A DNA stretch of 64,000 nucleotides from Bacillota bacterium (lineage in GTDB: Bacteria > Bacillota > Clostridia > Lachnospirales > Lachnospiraceae), in NCBI GenBank assembly GCA_023398375.1, contig JAEWSH010000042.1:62001-126000 (forward strand), written 5' to 3'. Positions 34,861 through 42,990 of this stretch are shown piece after piece. The first letter of the stretch is position 1. Each line of letters starts with the position of its first letter. The translations under genes were made by a program, and so were the position numbers. A model generated the notes under the pieces. That model had not been told where the DNA came from. It was given only the letters and a program-made list of their open reading frames with translations, and searched no databases.

Positions 34861-34890
34861 TTGAATTCACAGAAGCGAATAAAGTATAAT
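34861..34890 (+). promoter_or_regulatory. Promoter of the YibE/F operon
   Basis: TTGAAT (34861-34866) and TATAAT (34885-34890) with an 18-base spacer. The TTG that could open a longer reading frame is this -35 element, so translation starts further down. Confidence 0.7.
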
Positions 34891-34917
34891 CTCAATGATA
34901 GGTGGGAAAAAAGAAGA

Positions 34918-36033
34918 ATGAATAAAGTCTACGAAAAATATAAAAAAAAATTTTGTATGTTTTCCATTCTAATAATCGTTTTAGTGATAACTAATTTTTG
35001 GGTGAAATATGATTATGCGATGTATCATGATTCCATTATAAAAATCATAAAGGTCACTGATCAGGTTGAAAGAGTAAAGAGTGGGCCAAATGGGGAAAAA
35101 GAATGCTATTATGTACAGAAGATAATAGGAAAAGTTATGAATGGAGCATATCAGGGAAGTGCAGTAGAGTTTGAAAACAGATATTCCTATTCAAGGATAA
35201 CAAGCGACAGGTACCTAAGAGGGATGCGTCTTTTTGCTGATCTATCTGATAGTGGAGAGAAGCTAAGCGTTTCTGTATTGGGAGAGAAGAGAGATACGTA
35301 TGTAGTTATGTTACTTTCGTTTCTGATATTTTTAGTAATTGCAGTGGCAGGTACAAGGGGAGTTACTTCACTTATATCGCTCACGATCAATATCGGAGTT
35401 GTAGCGGGTGCTTTTTATATGTATGAAAGGGGTACAAATATATTACAATTATGTATTGCTATGCTCATAATTTTTGGAATATGCTCCTTACTATTGGCCA
35501 ATGGATGGAATAAGCAAACGATAACTGCGATCTTAGCCTCTGCCATATCGATCATAATATTGTACATAATATACAAAGGTGTTCTACTGAACACAAAAGA
35601 ACCTGAATATCTGATGCAGAATTATATTTCCGGAGCGGATGATCTGCCGGAAATATTTATGGCAGGTACGTTGATAGGAGGGTTCGGAGCAATTTTAGAT
35701 GTAGCTATTTCCATAACTACATCTGTAAATGAAGTGATTAAAAAGACACCCGATATTACAAATAGAGAATTCATACATTCCATGCGGGAAATCTCTTACG
35801 ATGTCATGGGAACCATGATAAATGTGTTGTTTTTTACCTATATATCCGGCTGTATGCCAATGCTGATTTTAAGATGGAAAAACAACGTTAGTATCTTTAT
35901 AATATTAGAATTGTATTTGACACTTGAAATCATTAGATTTTTAGTTGGTTCCATAGGAATTGTTCTGACGATACTGATCTCTGGGTCGATATCGTTACTT
36001 GCATACAGGAAGAAAGGAGTCGGAAGTGATTAA
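34918..36033 (+). CDS. YibE/F family membrane protein (first)
   Basis: A 371-residue membrane protein: one N-terminal helix, a periplasm-facing domain (about 35-125, with KVTDQVERVKSGPNGEKECYYVQKIIGKVMNGAYQG) and a C-terminal bundle of seven or eight helices with GTLIGGFGAILDVAISITTSVNEV, the YibE/F signature. Function is not established; the family appears widely in Firmicutes in a two-gene set. The start at 34918 is chosen because the longer frame overlaps the promoter. It overlaps the next gene by 8 bases. No metal-type operator is present. Confidence 0.85.
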   Translation: MNKVYEKYKKKFCMFSILIIVLVITNFWVKYDYAMYHDSIIKIIKVTDQVERVKSGPNGEKECYYVQKIIGKVMNGAYQGSAVEFENRYSYSRITSDRYLRGMRLFADLSDSGEKLSVSVLGEKRDTYVVMLLSFLIFLVIAVAGTRGVTSLISLTINIGVVAGAFYMYERGTNILQLCIAMLIIFGICSLLLANGWNKQTITAILASAISIIILYIIYKGVLLNTKEPEYLMQNYISGADDLPEIFMAGTLIGGFGAILDVAISITTSVNEVIKKTPDITNREFIHSMREISYDVMGTMINVLFFTYISGCMPMLILRWKNNVSIFIILELYLTLEIIRFLVGSIGIVLTILISGSISLLAYRKKGVGSD

Positions 36034-36787
36034 AACTTTGATCATAATACTGGCTTTGCTGATGGCAGCAATTGGTGGGGAAAGAGGAGTGAAATCTTTT
36101 ATCTCCTTATTTGGAAATGCAGTTATTTTATTGATAGCGGTTTTTTTGATGGCGATTGGTTTCAATGTTATTGTGATAACTGTTATTATGACTTTTTCAT
36201 TATGTGGAGTCACATTGTTTTATCAAAATGGTAATAATGAAAAAACAAGAACTGCATTTTATGTCGTAATAATCGTTAGCATGAGTATGCTGTTCTTAGT
36301 AATGCTATTAAGCTCCTTCGCAGGGATCAGCGGATACAATGAGATTAATATTTATGAAGAAGATATAACGTTTTATGATAATAATATTCATGTCAATATG
36401 ATGCAGGTGGCTACAACAGTTATTATTATAGGAATCTTAGGGGCAGTAAAAGATTCTGCAGTTGCAGTTACTTCTGGGATTTATGAAGTATTTCGTCATA
36501 ATCCGAAGATCGAAATGGAGGAACTTTTTCATGCCGGGTTACATATGGGGTATGATATACTCGGAACGGCACTGAATACGTTGTTTTTTGCATGTTTGGG
36601 TGAATCTATGTTATTAATTAACCGTTTCTACAGATTGAATTATTCATTTTTACAATTGATGAATTCCAAAGCTTTTTTCCAACAACTGATTATAGTTGCG
36701 GCGGGAGCAATTGGTATCGTACTTAGCATTCCGGTAGCATCATTTACTATGACAAAAGTTATAACAAAAAATGTGATGAAGTTCTAA
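36026..36787 (+). CDS. YibE/F family membrane protein (second)
   Basis: A 253-residue membrane protein with seven helices, matching the membrane half of the preceding protein (GILGAVKDSAVAVTSGIYEV is the counterpart of its signature), but without the extracellular domain. The start is a GTG at 36026 with AAGGAG 6 nt upstream; it overlaps the end of the previous gene. The two likely form a complex. Function unknown. Confidence 0.82.
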   Translation: MIKTLIIILALLMAAIGGERGVKSFISLFGNAVILLIAVFLMAIGFNVIVITVIMTFSLCGVTLFYQNGNNEKTRTAFYVVIIVSMSMLFLVMLLSSFAGISGYNEINIYEEDITFYDNNIHVNMMQVATTVIIIGILGAVKDSAVAVTSGIYEVFRHNPKIEMEELFHAGLHMGYDILGTALNTLFFACLGESMLLINRFYRLNYSFLQLMNSKAFFQQLIIVAAGAIGIVLSIPVASFTMTKVITKNVMKF

Positions 36788-36793
36788 TTATTA

Positions 36794-36822
36794 TTGTAAA
36801 TTCTGAATCAGGGTAGTATAAT
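36794..36822 (+). promoter_or_regulatory. Promoter of the methyltransferase gene
   Basis: TTGTAA (36794-36799) and TATAAT (36817-36822) with a 17-base spacer. The operator begins at the next base. Confidence 0.7.
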
Positions 36823-36854
36823 GCAATGTAGTTAGACAGAGCTAACTACATTGC
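36823..36854. promoter_or_regulatory. TTAG-N6-CTAA operator, copy 3 (long arms)
   Basis: A 32-bp dyad with perfect 13-bp arms: left arm ends GTAGTTAG and right arm starts CTAACTAC, with a 6-base spacer ACAGAG. It starts one base after the -10 element and therefore covers the transcription start. Confidence 0.8.
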
Positions 36855-36882
36855 TTAAAAATCATAATATAAAAGGAAGCTT

Positions 36883-36930
36883 ATGAAAAAGTATAGGGAT
36901 AAAGGAGAATATTGGAATGAAAGATTATAA
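36883..36930 (+). CDS. Possible 15-codon upstream ORF
   Basis: ATG at 36883 follows AAAAGGAAGC and encodes MKKYRDKGEYWNERL, ending at 36930 inside the start of the methyltransferase gene in another frame. It could couple translation or be incidental. Confidence 0.3.
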   Translation: MKKYRDKGEYWNERL

Positions 36931-37540
36931 GGAATTATCAAGAAAGGAATTTAACAAAGAAGCGGAGAAATTTGATCAGGCAAAGGGCATGGACGTATAC
37001 AAAATGTGTAAAGAAAGTTATGCTCCAATTTTGGATGAAGTGAAAAAAGAACCATTTGAGTCGCTTCTGGATGTTGGCTGCGGTACAGGGAATTCCATTG
37101 AAAGCCTAAAGAATGAATTTCCGGAAAAGAAGTATACCGGTATTGACCTTGCAGAAAATATGATAGCAGTTGCTAAGAAAAAAAGAATCCCAGGAACGGA
37201 TTTTGTGGTAGGAGATGCTGAAAATCTACCTTTTAAAGAAGCGCAGTTCGATGTAATTATATGTAAGGAAAGCTTCCATCATTATCCACATGTAGAAAAA
37301 TTCTTCCAAAGTGCTTATCGCGCATTGAAACCAGGAGGAAGACTGATTATTCTTGATATGGCGATACCAGCAGTGGGAAGATGGATAAATAATCATTTTA
37401 TTCTTCCATTGATGAAAAAAGGAGATGTGCACGTATATGGCATTGATGAAGTGAAAAGATTGTACCGTTCGGTTGGCTTCAAAGTAGAAAGGGCCGATAA
37501 AATCGAAAGCATGCGATTTATTTTTTGCGGAAGAAAGTAA
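36917..37540 (+). CDS. Class I SAM-dependent methyltransferase
   Basis: A 207-residue methyltransferase of the UbiE/Methyltransf_11 type: motif I LLDVGCGTGNS (about 52-62), acidic end of strand 2 in YTGIDLAENM, motif with GDAENLPF and the post-motif LKPGGRLIILDM. AAAGGAG lies 9 nt before the ATG. It lies under operator copy 3 and directly before the MATE gene under copy 4. In metal-acquisition settings such enzymes modify a chelator or tetrapyrrole; the actual substrate is unknown. Confidence 0.9.
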   Translation: MKDYKELSRKEFNKEAEKFDQAKGMDVYKMCKESYAPILDEVKKEPFESLLDVGCGTGNSIESLKNEFPEKKYTGIDLAENMIAVAKKKRIPGTDFVVGDAENLPFKEAQFDVIICKESFHHYPHVEKFFQSAYRALKPGGRLIILDMAIPAVGRWINNHFILPLMKKGDVHVYGIDEVKRLYRSVGFKVERADKIESMRFIFCGRK

Positions 37541-37570
37541 AATTGTTTAAAATGTATTTTTTTGACCCAT

Positions 37571-37588
37571 GGTTAGAATTGACTAACC
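37571..37588. promoter_or_regulatory. TTAG-N6-CTAA operator, copy 4
   Basis: GGTTAGAATTGACTAACC, with matching flanks (AT/AT), lies 40 bases before the MATE start codon. Arms are the same as copies 1 and 2 with a different spacer. Confidence 0.75.
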
Positions 37589-37610
37589 ATAGAATAAAAG
37601 GAGGAAATTT

Positions 37611-38960
37611 ATGGAACAGGTAAAGGATACCAGAATGAAAATTTTAAATGAAAAGCCATTGAAACTAATGGTTTCTCTAAGCTTACCTGCAATTATAGGA
37701 ATGGTAGTGATTGGTCTGTATAATTTTATGGATGCAGTATTTGTAGGTCAGATGCTCTCGCCCCAGGCTATGGGAGCGGTCACGGTAGCATATCCATTTA
37801 CTTTAATGAATAGTGGAATTGCTACATTGATCGGGGTTGGTTCGGCATCTGTGCTATCAAGGGCCATCGGTAAAAAAGACCAGCCAACAATAGAAAAGAT
37901 AATGGGAAATCTTATCGTAAGTGTAATCTTATTATCAATAGTTATTACAGTATTGGGAATGTTATTTACCCGTCAGATCCTTCAGTTATCAGGAGCAGAA
38001 GGAGATATTCTTGAAAATGCCGTAATTTATCTTCGTATCATTTTTGTGGGGTCCATATTTGTAAATTTTGCACAGGCGTCGAACATGGTCATGCGAGGAG
38101 AGGGGCTTTTAAAGCGGGCCATGATGCTTATGGGACTGGGTGCTGTTCTAAATATGATTCTTGACCCGATCATGATAGCGATGACTCATAGTGTTTCAGG
38201 GGCGGCATATGCAACAGTGACCGCACAGATAATACAGGCTGCGGTTACGCTCTGGTATTTTTTGAAGAAGAGCAAAACTGTCTGCATACATACCCTTCGT
38301 ATGGATAAAGGACTCATGCCGGAGGTTTTGTCCGTAGGAGTCTCCGCTATGCTCATGCAGCTCATGCAGCTGATTCAGCAAACACTCATGTATCATACAG
38401 CAGCCAATTACGGGGGAAGTGAATGGCAGATTATCCTTGGTGCCTGCTTAAGGATCCAGGCGTTTGCATTTATTCCGCTATGGGGGATCAGTCAGGGATT
38501 TCAACCAGCCATCGGAACAAATTATGGGGCAAAAGAATATAGACGTGTGAAAATAATTACCAAGACGTTTATGGCAGGAGCGACTGTTTTTTCTCTTCTT
38601 TTTTACATACCGGTCATGTTTTTTCCAGAAACGATGCTTTCTATGTTCATAACGGATGCTGCTACCGTACAGCTTGGTATTAGCAGCCTTCGATTGTTCT
38701 TTTCGACATACATATCACTTGGCGTAATGATTTTGTCTATTACCTTGTTCCAAGCTTTGGGCAAAGGCGGTATGGCGGCAATTCTTACGTTGCTCAGGCA
38801 AATTGTATTTTTCATTCCGCTCGTTCTTTTCCTGCCAATGATAGGGAACCTTGGCATTCGTGGTGTTTTCATTGCGCCGGTCATTACAGATATTGGAGTT
38901 TTAATTTTATCAATAGTGTTAGTTATGAATGTATTTTGGAAAATGAAAAAGTGTAATTGA
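37611..38960 (+). CDS. MATE-family efflux transporter (1)
   Basis: A 449-residue protein with 12 membrane helices in two similar halves and the MATE patterns LPAIIGMVVIGLYNFMDAVFVG near the N-terminus and PLWGISQGFQPAIGTNYGAKEYRRV in the second half. MATE transporters exchange sodium or protons for organic cations, and some export metal chelators. GGAGG lies 6 nt before the ATG. The metal-type operator at 37571 suggests it secretes or recycles a compound linked to metal uptake; this is inferred. Confidence 0.92.
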   Translation: MEQVKDTRMKILNEKPLKLMVSLSLPAIIGMVVIGLYNFMDAVFVGQMLSPQAMGAVTVAYPFTLMNSGIATLIGVGSASVLSRAIGKKDQPTIEKIMGNLIVSVILLSIVITVLGMLFTRQILQLSGAEGDILENAVIYLRIIFVGSIFVNFAQASNMVMRGEGLLKRAMMLMGLGAVLNMILDPIMIAMTHSVSGAAYATVTAQIIQAAVTLWYFLKKSKTVCIHTLRMDKGLMPEVLSVGVSAMLMQLMQLIQQTLMYHTAANYGGSEWQIILGACLRIQAFAFIPLWGISQGFQPAIGTNYGAKEYRRVKIITKTFMAGATVFSLLFYIPVMFFPETMLSMFITDAATVQLGISSLRLFFSTYISLGVMILSITLFQALGKGGMAAILTLLRQIVFFIPLVLFLPMIGNLGIRGVFIAPVITDIGVLILSIVLVMNVFWKMKKCN

Positions 38961-39054
38961 TCAAAAGCACTGAAAATTATTAATATGTCTAAACGGAATA
39001 AAAAAGTCCGTTCGGGACAGAAAATTCTATCCGCTTTTATTATGATGTCAAACA

Positions 39055-39080
39055 GAAACGCTTCAAGGGCGTTTTTGTTT
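39055..39080 (+). terminator. Terminator after the MATE gene
   Basis: AAACGC (39055-39060) pairs with GCGTTT (39069-39074), followed by a T-rich run. Confidence 0.65.
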
Positions 39081-39091
39081 TAGGGCAACAG

Positions 39092-39105
39092 TTAGTTGTG
39101 ACTAA
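39092..39105. promoter_or_regulatory. TTAG-N6-CTAA operator, copy 5
   Basis: TTAGTTGTGACTAA keeps the TTAG-N6-CTAA core with shorter arms. It lies just before AAAAGGAGG of the ECF S-subunit gene. Confidence 0.6.
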
Positions 39106-39124
39106 TTAAAAGGAGGAAAGATTA

Positions 39125-39730
39125 ATGTCTCAAACATTAAGTAAGGGTAAATTAAAAGGGAAAGATCTTATTACAATTGGTATTTTTTCTGCAATTTACT
39201 TTGTTATTAATTTTATTTTTATGAATATGGGAGGACTGCATCCCTTAATGTGGATACTCATGCCTGGATTTATTGCTTTATTTACGGGAATTCCATTTAT
39301 GCTTATGTGCTCAAAAGTACAAAAAATGGGAGCAGTTCTTATTATGGGATTCATTACAGCATTGATCTATTTTGCTACCGGGATGTTTACACTTATAATA
39401 CTGGCTACTTTTGCCATTAGCTGTATTCTTGGTGAAATAGTTCGATTATTTAGCGGTTATAGCAGTTTTAAAGGGAATGTAATTGCCTTTATCTGTTTTT
39501 CTATTGGGATGACGGGTTCACCGCTTCCGATCTGGCTTATGCATGATCAGTTCATGGCGCAGATCAGTGGACAGGGAATGACGGCGGATTACATAGCTAC
39601 ATTGGAAAAATTTACTTCACCGGCCATGTTATTGGTATTTCTGCTTGCACCGATTGTTGGAGCGATCATTGGTGCGTTAATTAGCAAAAAGATGTTTCAA
39701 AAACATTTTGAGAAAGCTGGAATTGTTTAG
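39125..39730 (+). CDS. ECF transporter S component, MptA family
   Basis: A 201-residue membrane protein with six helices, the S-component start KGKDLITIGIFSAIYFVINF and the glycine-rich GMTGSPLPIWLMHDQF stretch, as in the MptA family of putative S components. In ECF importers this subunit binds the substrate and topples in the membrane. The MptA substrate is not settled; related ECF modules of Gram-positive pathogens (SiaFGH in group A streptococci) import heme. It is followed by the T subunit and double ATPase, so the module is complete. Operator copy 5 lies upstream. Confidence 0.85.
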   Translation: MSQTLSKGKLKGKDLITIGIFSAIYFVINFIFMNMGGLHPLMWILMPGFIALFTGIPFMLMCSKVQKMGAVLIMGFITALIYFATGMFTLIILATFAISCILGEIVRLFSGYSSFKGNVIAFICFSIGMTGSPLPIWLMHDQFMAQISGQGMTADYIATLEKFTSPAMLLVFLLAPIVGAIIGALISKKMFQKHFEKAGIV

Positions 39731-39731
39731 G

Positions 39732-40412
39732 ATGTATAAAAAGGAATCAAAAAGTATATCAATAGATCCACGAACACTTCTTTTTCTTCTGCTGTTTGCA
39801 AATGTGATTACTTTTTTTCAGAACAGCTTATGGATAGAATTGGGCTGGATATGTTTTCTTGGGATTACAATGCTGTTTTCGGGCAACTATGTGATGGCAG
39901 TTCGATGCATGGTATTATATGGAATTCTTATTGTATTCCAATATATACTTCTGCCAGCAGCTCCCAAGGTAATTGCTACGACTTTTATCATGATGATTAA
40001 TTATTCCAGAAGAATGTTTCCTTGTCTTATGGTCGGAGCCTTCATGATAAGAACAATATCACTGCGTCAGTTTGTTTTAGCCATGAGAAAATTGCATATT
40101 CCGCAGAAAATGATTATTCCTATTTCTGTAACGATCCGGTACTTTCCTGCAATTAAAGAAGAAATTAATCATATTAAAGATGCCATTCGATTAAGGGACA
40201 TTAAGCCTGCTGATAAATTGGAAGCATTGATCGTTCCCCTTATGATGTCCGCCACTGCAACTGCAGAAGAATTATCCGCAGCGGCAGTGACCAGAGGAAT
40301 TGAAAATCCAATCAAAAAAACAAGTACCATAGATTTAAAATTCCGGCTTCCGGATTACCTATGCACAACTTTGGGGATTTTGTTCTGCATAGGAGTTTTT
40401 CTGATAAAATAA
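39732..40412 (+). CDS. ECF transporter T component
   Basis: A 226-residue transmembrane scaffold with five or six helices. The long cytoplasmic coupling region includes RMFPCLMVGAFMIRTISLRQFVLAMRKLHIP and the ARG-type coupling motifs AIRLRDIKP and ELSAAAVTRGIEN, which bind the two ATPase domains. The start is the ATG at 39732, one base after the S-gene stop; a TTG-initiated longer frame overlaps the S gene. The stump at 34627-34836 is a decayed copy of the same subunit type. Confidence 0.88.
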   Translation: MYKKESKSISIDPRTLLFLLLFANVITFFQNSLWIELGWICFLGITMLFSGNYVMAVRCMVLYGILIVFQYILLPAAPKVIATTFIMMINYSRRMFPCLMVGAFMIRTISLRQFVLAMRKLHIPQKMIIPISVTIRYFPAIKEEINHIKDAIRLRDIKPADKLEALIVPLMMSATATAEELSAAAVTRGIENPIKKTSTIDLKFRLPDYLCTTLGILFCIGVFLIK

Positions 40413-40424
40413 GGAGCTGATGTT

Positions 40425-41807
40425 ATGATAGCCATAAAGAACGTATCGTTTGGTTATAACGACCATGAAAAAATAGTAAAAAATATCAATCTGGAGATAA
40501 AACAGGGAGAGTGTATTCTTCTATGTGGGGAATCAGGGTGCGGAAAAACAACGATTACAAAACTGATCAATGGGTTGATTCCGCATTTTTGTGAGCAGTG
40601 CGATCTGGAAGGAACTGTGGTTGCAGATGGGATGCAGGTAGCGAAGACGGAGCTATATGAACTGGCTGAGGCAGTGGGATCGGTATTTCAGAATCCTAAG
40701 AGCCAGTTCTTTAATTTGGATACTGACAGTGAGCTGGTCTTTGGAATGGAGAATCAGGGAAAATCTCCGGAAGAAATGGAGCTGAGAATAGAAGAGACCA
40801 CGAAAAAGCTTCAGATAGAAAAACTTCTTGGGAGAAATATATTTAAGCTTTCGGGAGGGGAAAAGCAGACCCTTGCATTTGCATCGGTTTATGCCATGAA
40901 TCCATCTATTTATGTATTGGATGAACCGAGTGCCAATCTGGATACGAGAGCGATAGAAATATTGAAGGAAATAATCCGGTTTTTGAAACAGGAAGGGCAT
41001 ACGATCATTATTGCAGAACACAGATTATCTTTTTTATATCATTTAATTGATCGGGCAGTGTATCTGAAAAATGGAAAAGTGGTTCAAAATTTTACGCGTG
41101 AAGAATTCCATGCATTAAATGATTCCACACGGAAAAGTATGGGACTTAGATGCATCGGAGAAGAGAATAGAACGATTATCAAGGCACTTTCCTGCGGTCT
41201 AAAAAGGGGATTATCAGTAGAAGGACTTACCGGAGGTTATAAACGGATGCCGCCCGTTTTTAAAGAACTGTCATTTTCAGCGGCGCCGGGAGAGATTCTT
41301 GCAATTACCGGATATAATGGAATTGGCAAGACAACCTTGATCCGATGTCTTTGTGGGTTAATGAAGGAACAGCAGGGGAAAATCTTACTGGATGGGGAAG
41401 ATATGTCTGTAAAGGCCAGAAGAAATCAGTGCTTTCTTGTCATGCAGGACGTAAATCATCAGTTATTTGCAGACAGCGTATGGGAAGAATGTAACATGTC
41501 GGGAAATGTGAAGGATGAGGCTGCAATTCGATATGAACTGGAGCAGTTGGGATTATTGCCATTTATAGACCGGCATCCGATGGCACTTTCAGGAGGTCAG
41601 AAGCAGCGTCTGGCAATCGTGACAGCCATTCTCTCGGGAAAGAGGATACTAATCTTTGATGAGCCGACCAGCGGTCTGGATTATAAGAATATGAAAGAAG
41701 TATCGGAACGGATGCAAAAGCTGGCAGCTTCGAACAGGATTCTTATTGTTGTAACACATGACAGGGAATTTATGTTATCGGCTTGTGACAGAATATTGGA
41801 AATATAA
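40425..41807 (+). CDS. Double ATP-binding protein of the complete ECF importer
   Basis: A 460-residue fusion of two ATPase domains: Walker A GESGCGKTT and GYNGIGKTT, signatures LSGGEKQTLAF and LSGGQKQRLAI, Walker B VLDEPSANLD and IFDEPTSGLD, with the ECF block VFQNPKSQFFNLDTDSELVFGMENQG. AAGGAG precedes the ATG by 8 nt. It powers the S/T subunits encoded just upstream. Similarity to 33111-34610 extends over the whole length, so the two ECF modules descend from one duplication or were acquired separately from related sources. Confidence 0.93.
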   Translation: MIAIKNVSFGYNDHEKIVKNINLEIKQGECILLCGESGCGKTTITKLINGLIPHFCEQCDLEGTVVADGMQVAKTELYELAEAVGSVFQNPKSQFFNLDTDSELVFGMENQGKSPEEMELRIEETTKKLQIEKLLGRNIFKLSGGEKQTLAFASVYAMNPSIYVLDEPSANLDTRAIEILKEIIRFLKQEGHTIIIAEHRLSFLYHLIDRAVYLKNGKVVQNFTREEFHALNDSTRKSMGLRCIGEENRTIIKALSCGLKRGLSVEGLTGGYKRMPPVFKELSFSAAPGEILAITGYNGIGKTTLIRCLCGLMKEQQGKILLDGEDMSVKARRNQCFLVMQDVNHQLFADSVWEECNMSGNVKDEAAIRYELEQLGLLPFIDRHPMALSGGQKQRLAIVTAILSGKRILIFDEPTSGLDYKNMKEVSERMQKLAASNRILIVVTHDREFMLSACDRILEI

Positions 41808-41817
41808 GATAGTAAAA

Positions 41818-41849
41818 GTTACAGTGAAGCCGTAAGGTTGAACTGTAAC
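41818..41849 (+). repeat. Small hairpin repeat with GA/GA step (copy 3)
   Basis: GTTACAGT pairs perfectly with ACTGTAAC; inside, GA faces GA; then AGCC pairs with GGTT around a GTAA (GNRA) loop. It lies between the ECF ATPase gene and the AraC gene. Confidence 0.6.
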
Positions 41850-41885
41850 TAGTAAAGCAATTAATATGCCTGAAGGAGGATGCAC

Positions 41886-42851
41886 ATGAAGTTTAATTTT
41901 ATAGAAGAGACCCAGATGGTTCCTTTGATAGAAAATGACGAGTGTAGTGTCTATCAGATGAAAAATGAATCGGGAGAAGGAATTATGACTACCTACCAGA
42001 TAATTCCTGGTGTTTCCATATCCTATAACGATTATCATATAGAAAGTTGTGATTCCACCTTTTCTACTAACCGGAATCTATTCTGTATCGATCATTGCAG
42101 GGAAGGCAGACTGGAATATGCTTCCGGTAAGGGAATTTATTCCTATGTGGAAGCCGGGGATTTGAAGCTGGATCGTAGAATTTCACATCAGGGACACTTT
42201 GAATTTCCGCTGGCACATTATCATGGACTTATGATTACCTTTGATATGGATCTGGCGGCAGGAGCACTGAAGGATGAGATAAAGAATTTCCCGGTTAATT
42301 TAGTGCTGCTGCAAAAAAAATTCTGTGATGGCAGCCATCCTATGGTGATTCATGATGCACCGGCGATTGCACATATCTTCAGTGAATTATATATGGTACC
42401 GGAAAAGATCAGAATTCCCTACTTTAAAATTAAAATATTTGAGCTGTTACTCTATCTTGATGTCTTGGAAGTTCCCAAAAATCAGGAAGAGAAACCTTAT
42501 TTTTATAAAACGCAGGTAGAAAAAATCAAAGCAATGCAGAAACTGATGATTGAAAATCTGGAGCTGCATTATACACAGGATGAGCTTTCTATGCGTTTTG
42601 ACATACCCCTTACTCCAATGAAAAATTGCTTTAAGAATATATATGGAAGTCCTATCAATACCTATATGAGAGTATATAGAATGAACCAGGCCGCTGTTTT
42701 ACTAAAAAAGGAAAGAGATCTTAGTGTTACAGATATTGCCGGAAAACTGGGGTATGACAGTCCAAGCAAATTTTCGGCAGCATTTAAATCGGTCATAGGA
42801 AAAGCGCCATTGGATTATCGAAAGACCTTTGGTCTAAATGGAACGAAGTAG
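41886..42851 (+). CDS. AraC-family transcriptional regulator
   Basis: A 321-residue regulator with an N-terminal sensing domain (about 1-210) and a C-terminal double HTH (about 222-315) including LSMRFDIPLTPMKNCFKNIYGSPINTYMRVYRMNQA and VTDIAGKLGYDSPSKFSAAFKSVIGKAPLDYRKT. The start at 41886 (MKFNFIEETQ) is 5 nt after AAGGAGGA; an in-frame ATG at 41880 overlaps that site. AraC proteins next to YbtPQ-type transporters (for example YbtA) sense the imported siderophore complex and activate uptake genes. Here pair C follows directly, so a substrate-sensing activator is plausible. Confidence 0.9.
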   Translation: MKFNFIEETQMVPLIENDECSVYQMKNESGEGIMTTYQIIPGVSISYNDYHIESCDSTFSTNRNLFCIDHCREGRLEYASGKGIYSYVEAGDLKLDRRISHQGHFEFPLAHYHGLMITFDMDLAAGALKDEIKNFPVNLVLLQKKFCDGSHPMVIHDAPAIAHIFSELYMVPEKIRIPYFKIKIFELLLYLDVLEVPKNQEEKPYFYKTQVEKIKAMQKLMIENLELHYTQDELSMRFDIPLTPMKNCFKNIYGSPINTYMRVYRMNQAAVLLKKERDLSVTDIAGKLGYDSPSKFSAAFKSVIGKAPLDYRKTFGLNGTK

Positions 42852-42899
42852 TCAAAGAGGAGCAGAAAAAACTTAACAGAAACGCTATGATATGGGTGG

Positions 42900-42965
42900 T
42901 CGGAGAATTCTGGCGATCCATTTTATATGATAGGAAAGTGCGCCCTGCCATATAAAACCCTCCGA
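42900..42965 (+). ncRNA. Possible structured leader before ABC pair C
   Basis: TCGGAG (42900-42905) pairs with CTCCGA (42960-42965), and inside it TTTTATATG (42921-42929) pairs perfectly with CATATAAAA (42949-42957). The structure ends shortly before the AAAGGAG of the next gene. I recognise no known riboswitch class. Confidence 0.35.
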
Positions 42966-42990
42966 TGGATAAAGAAAGGAGATTTTATTT

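Noticed and set aside
34861..34917. Longer N-terminus for the first YibE/F protein from TTG at 34861
   Set aside because: This TTG is part of a good -35 element (TTGAAT, 18 bases, TATAAT), so the region is promoter, not coding.
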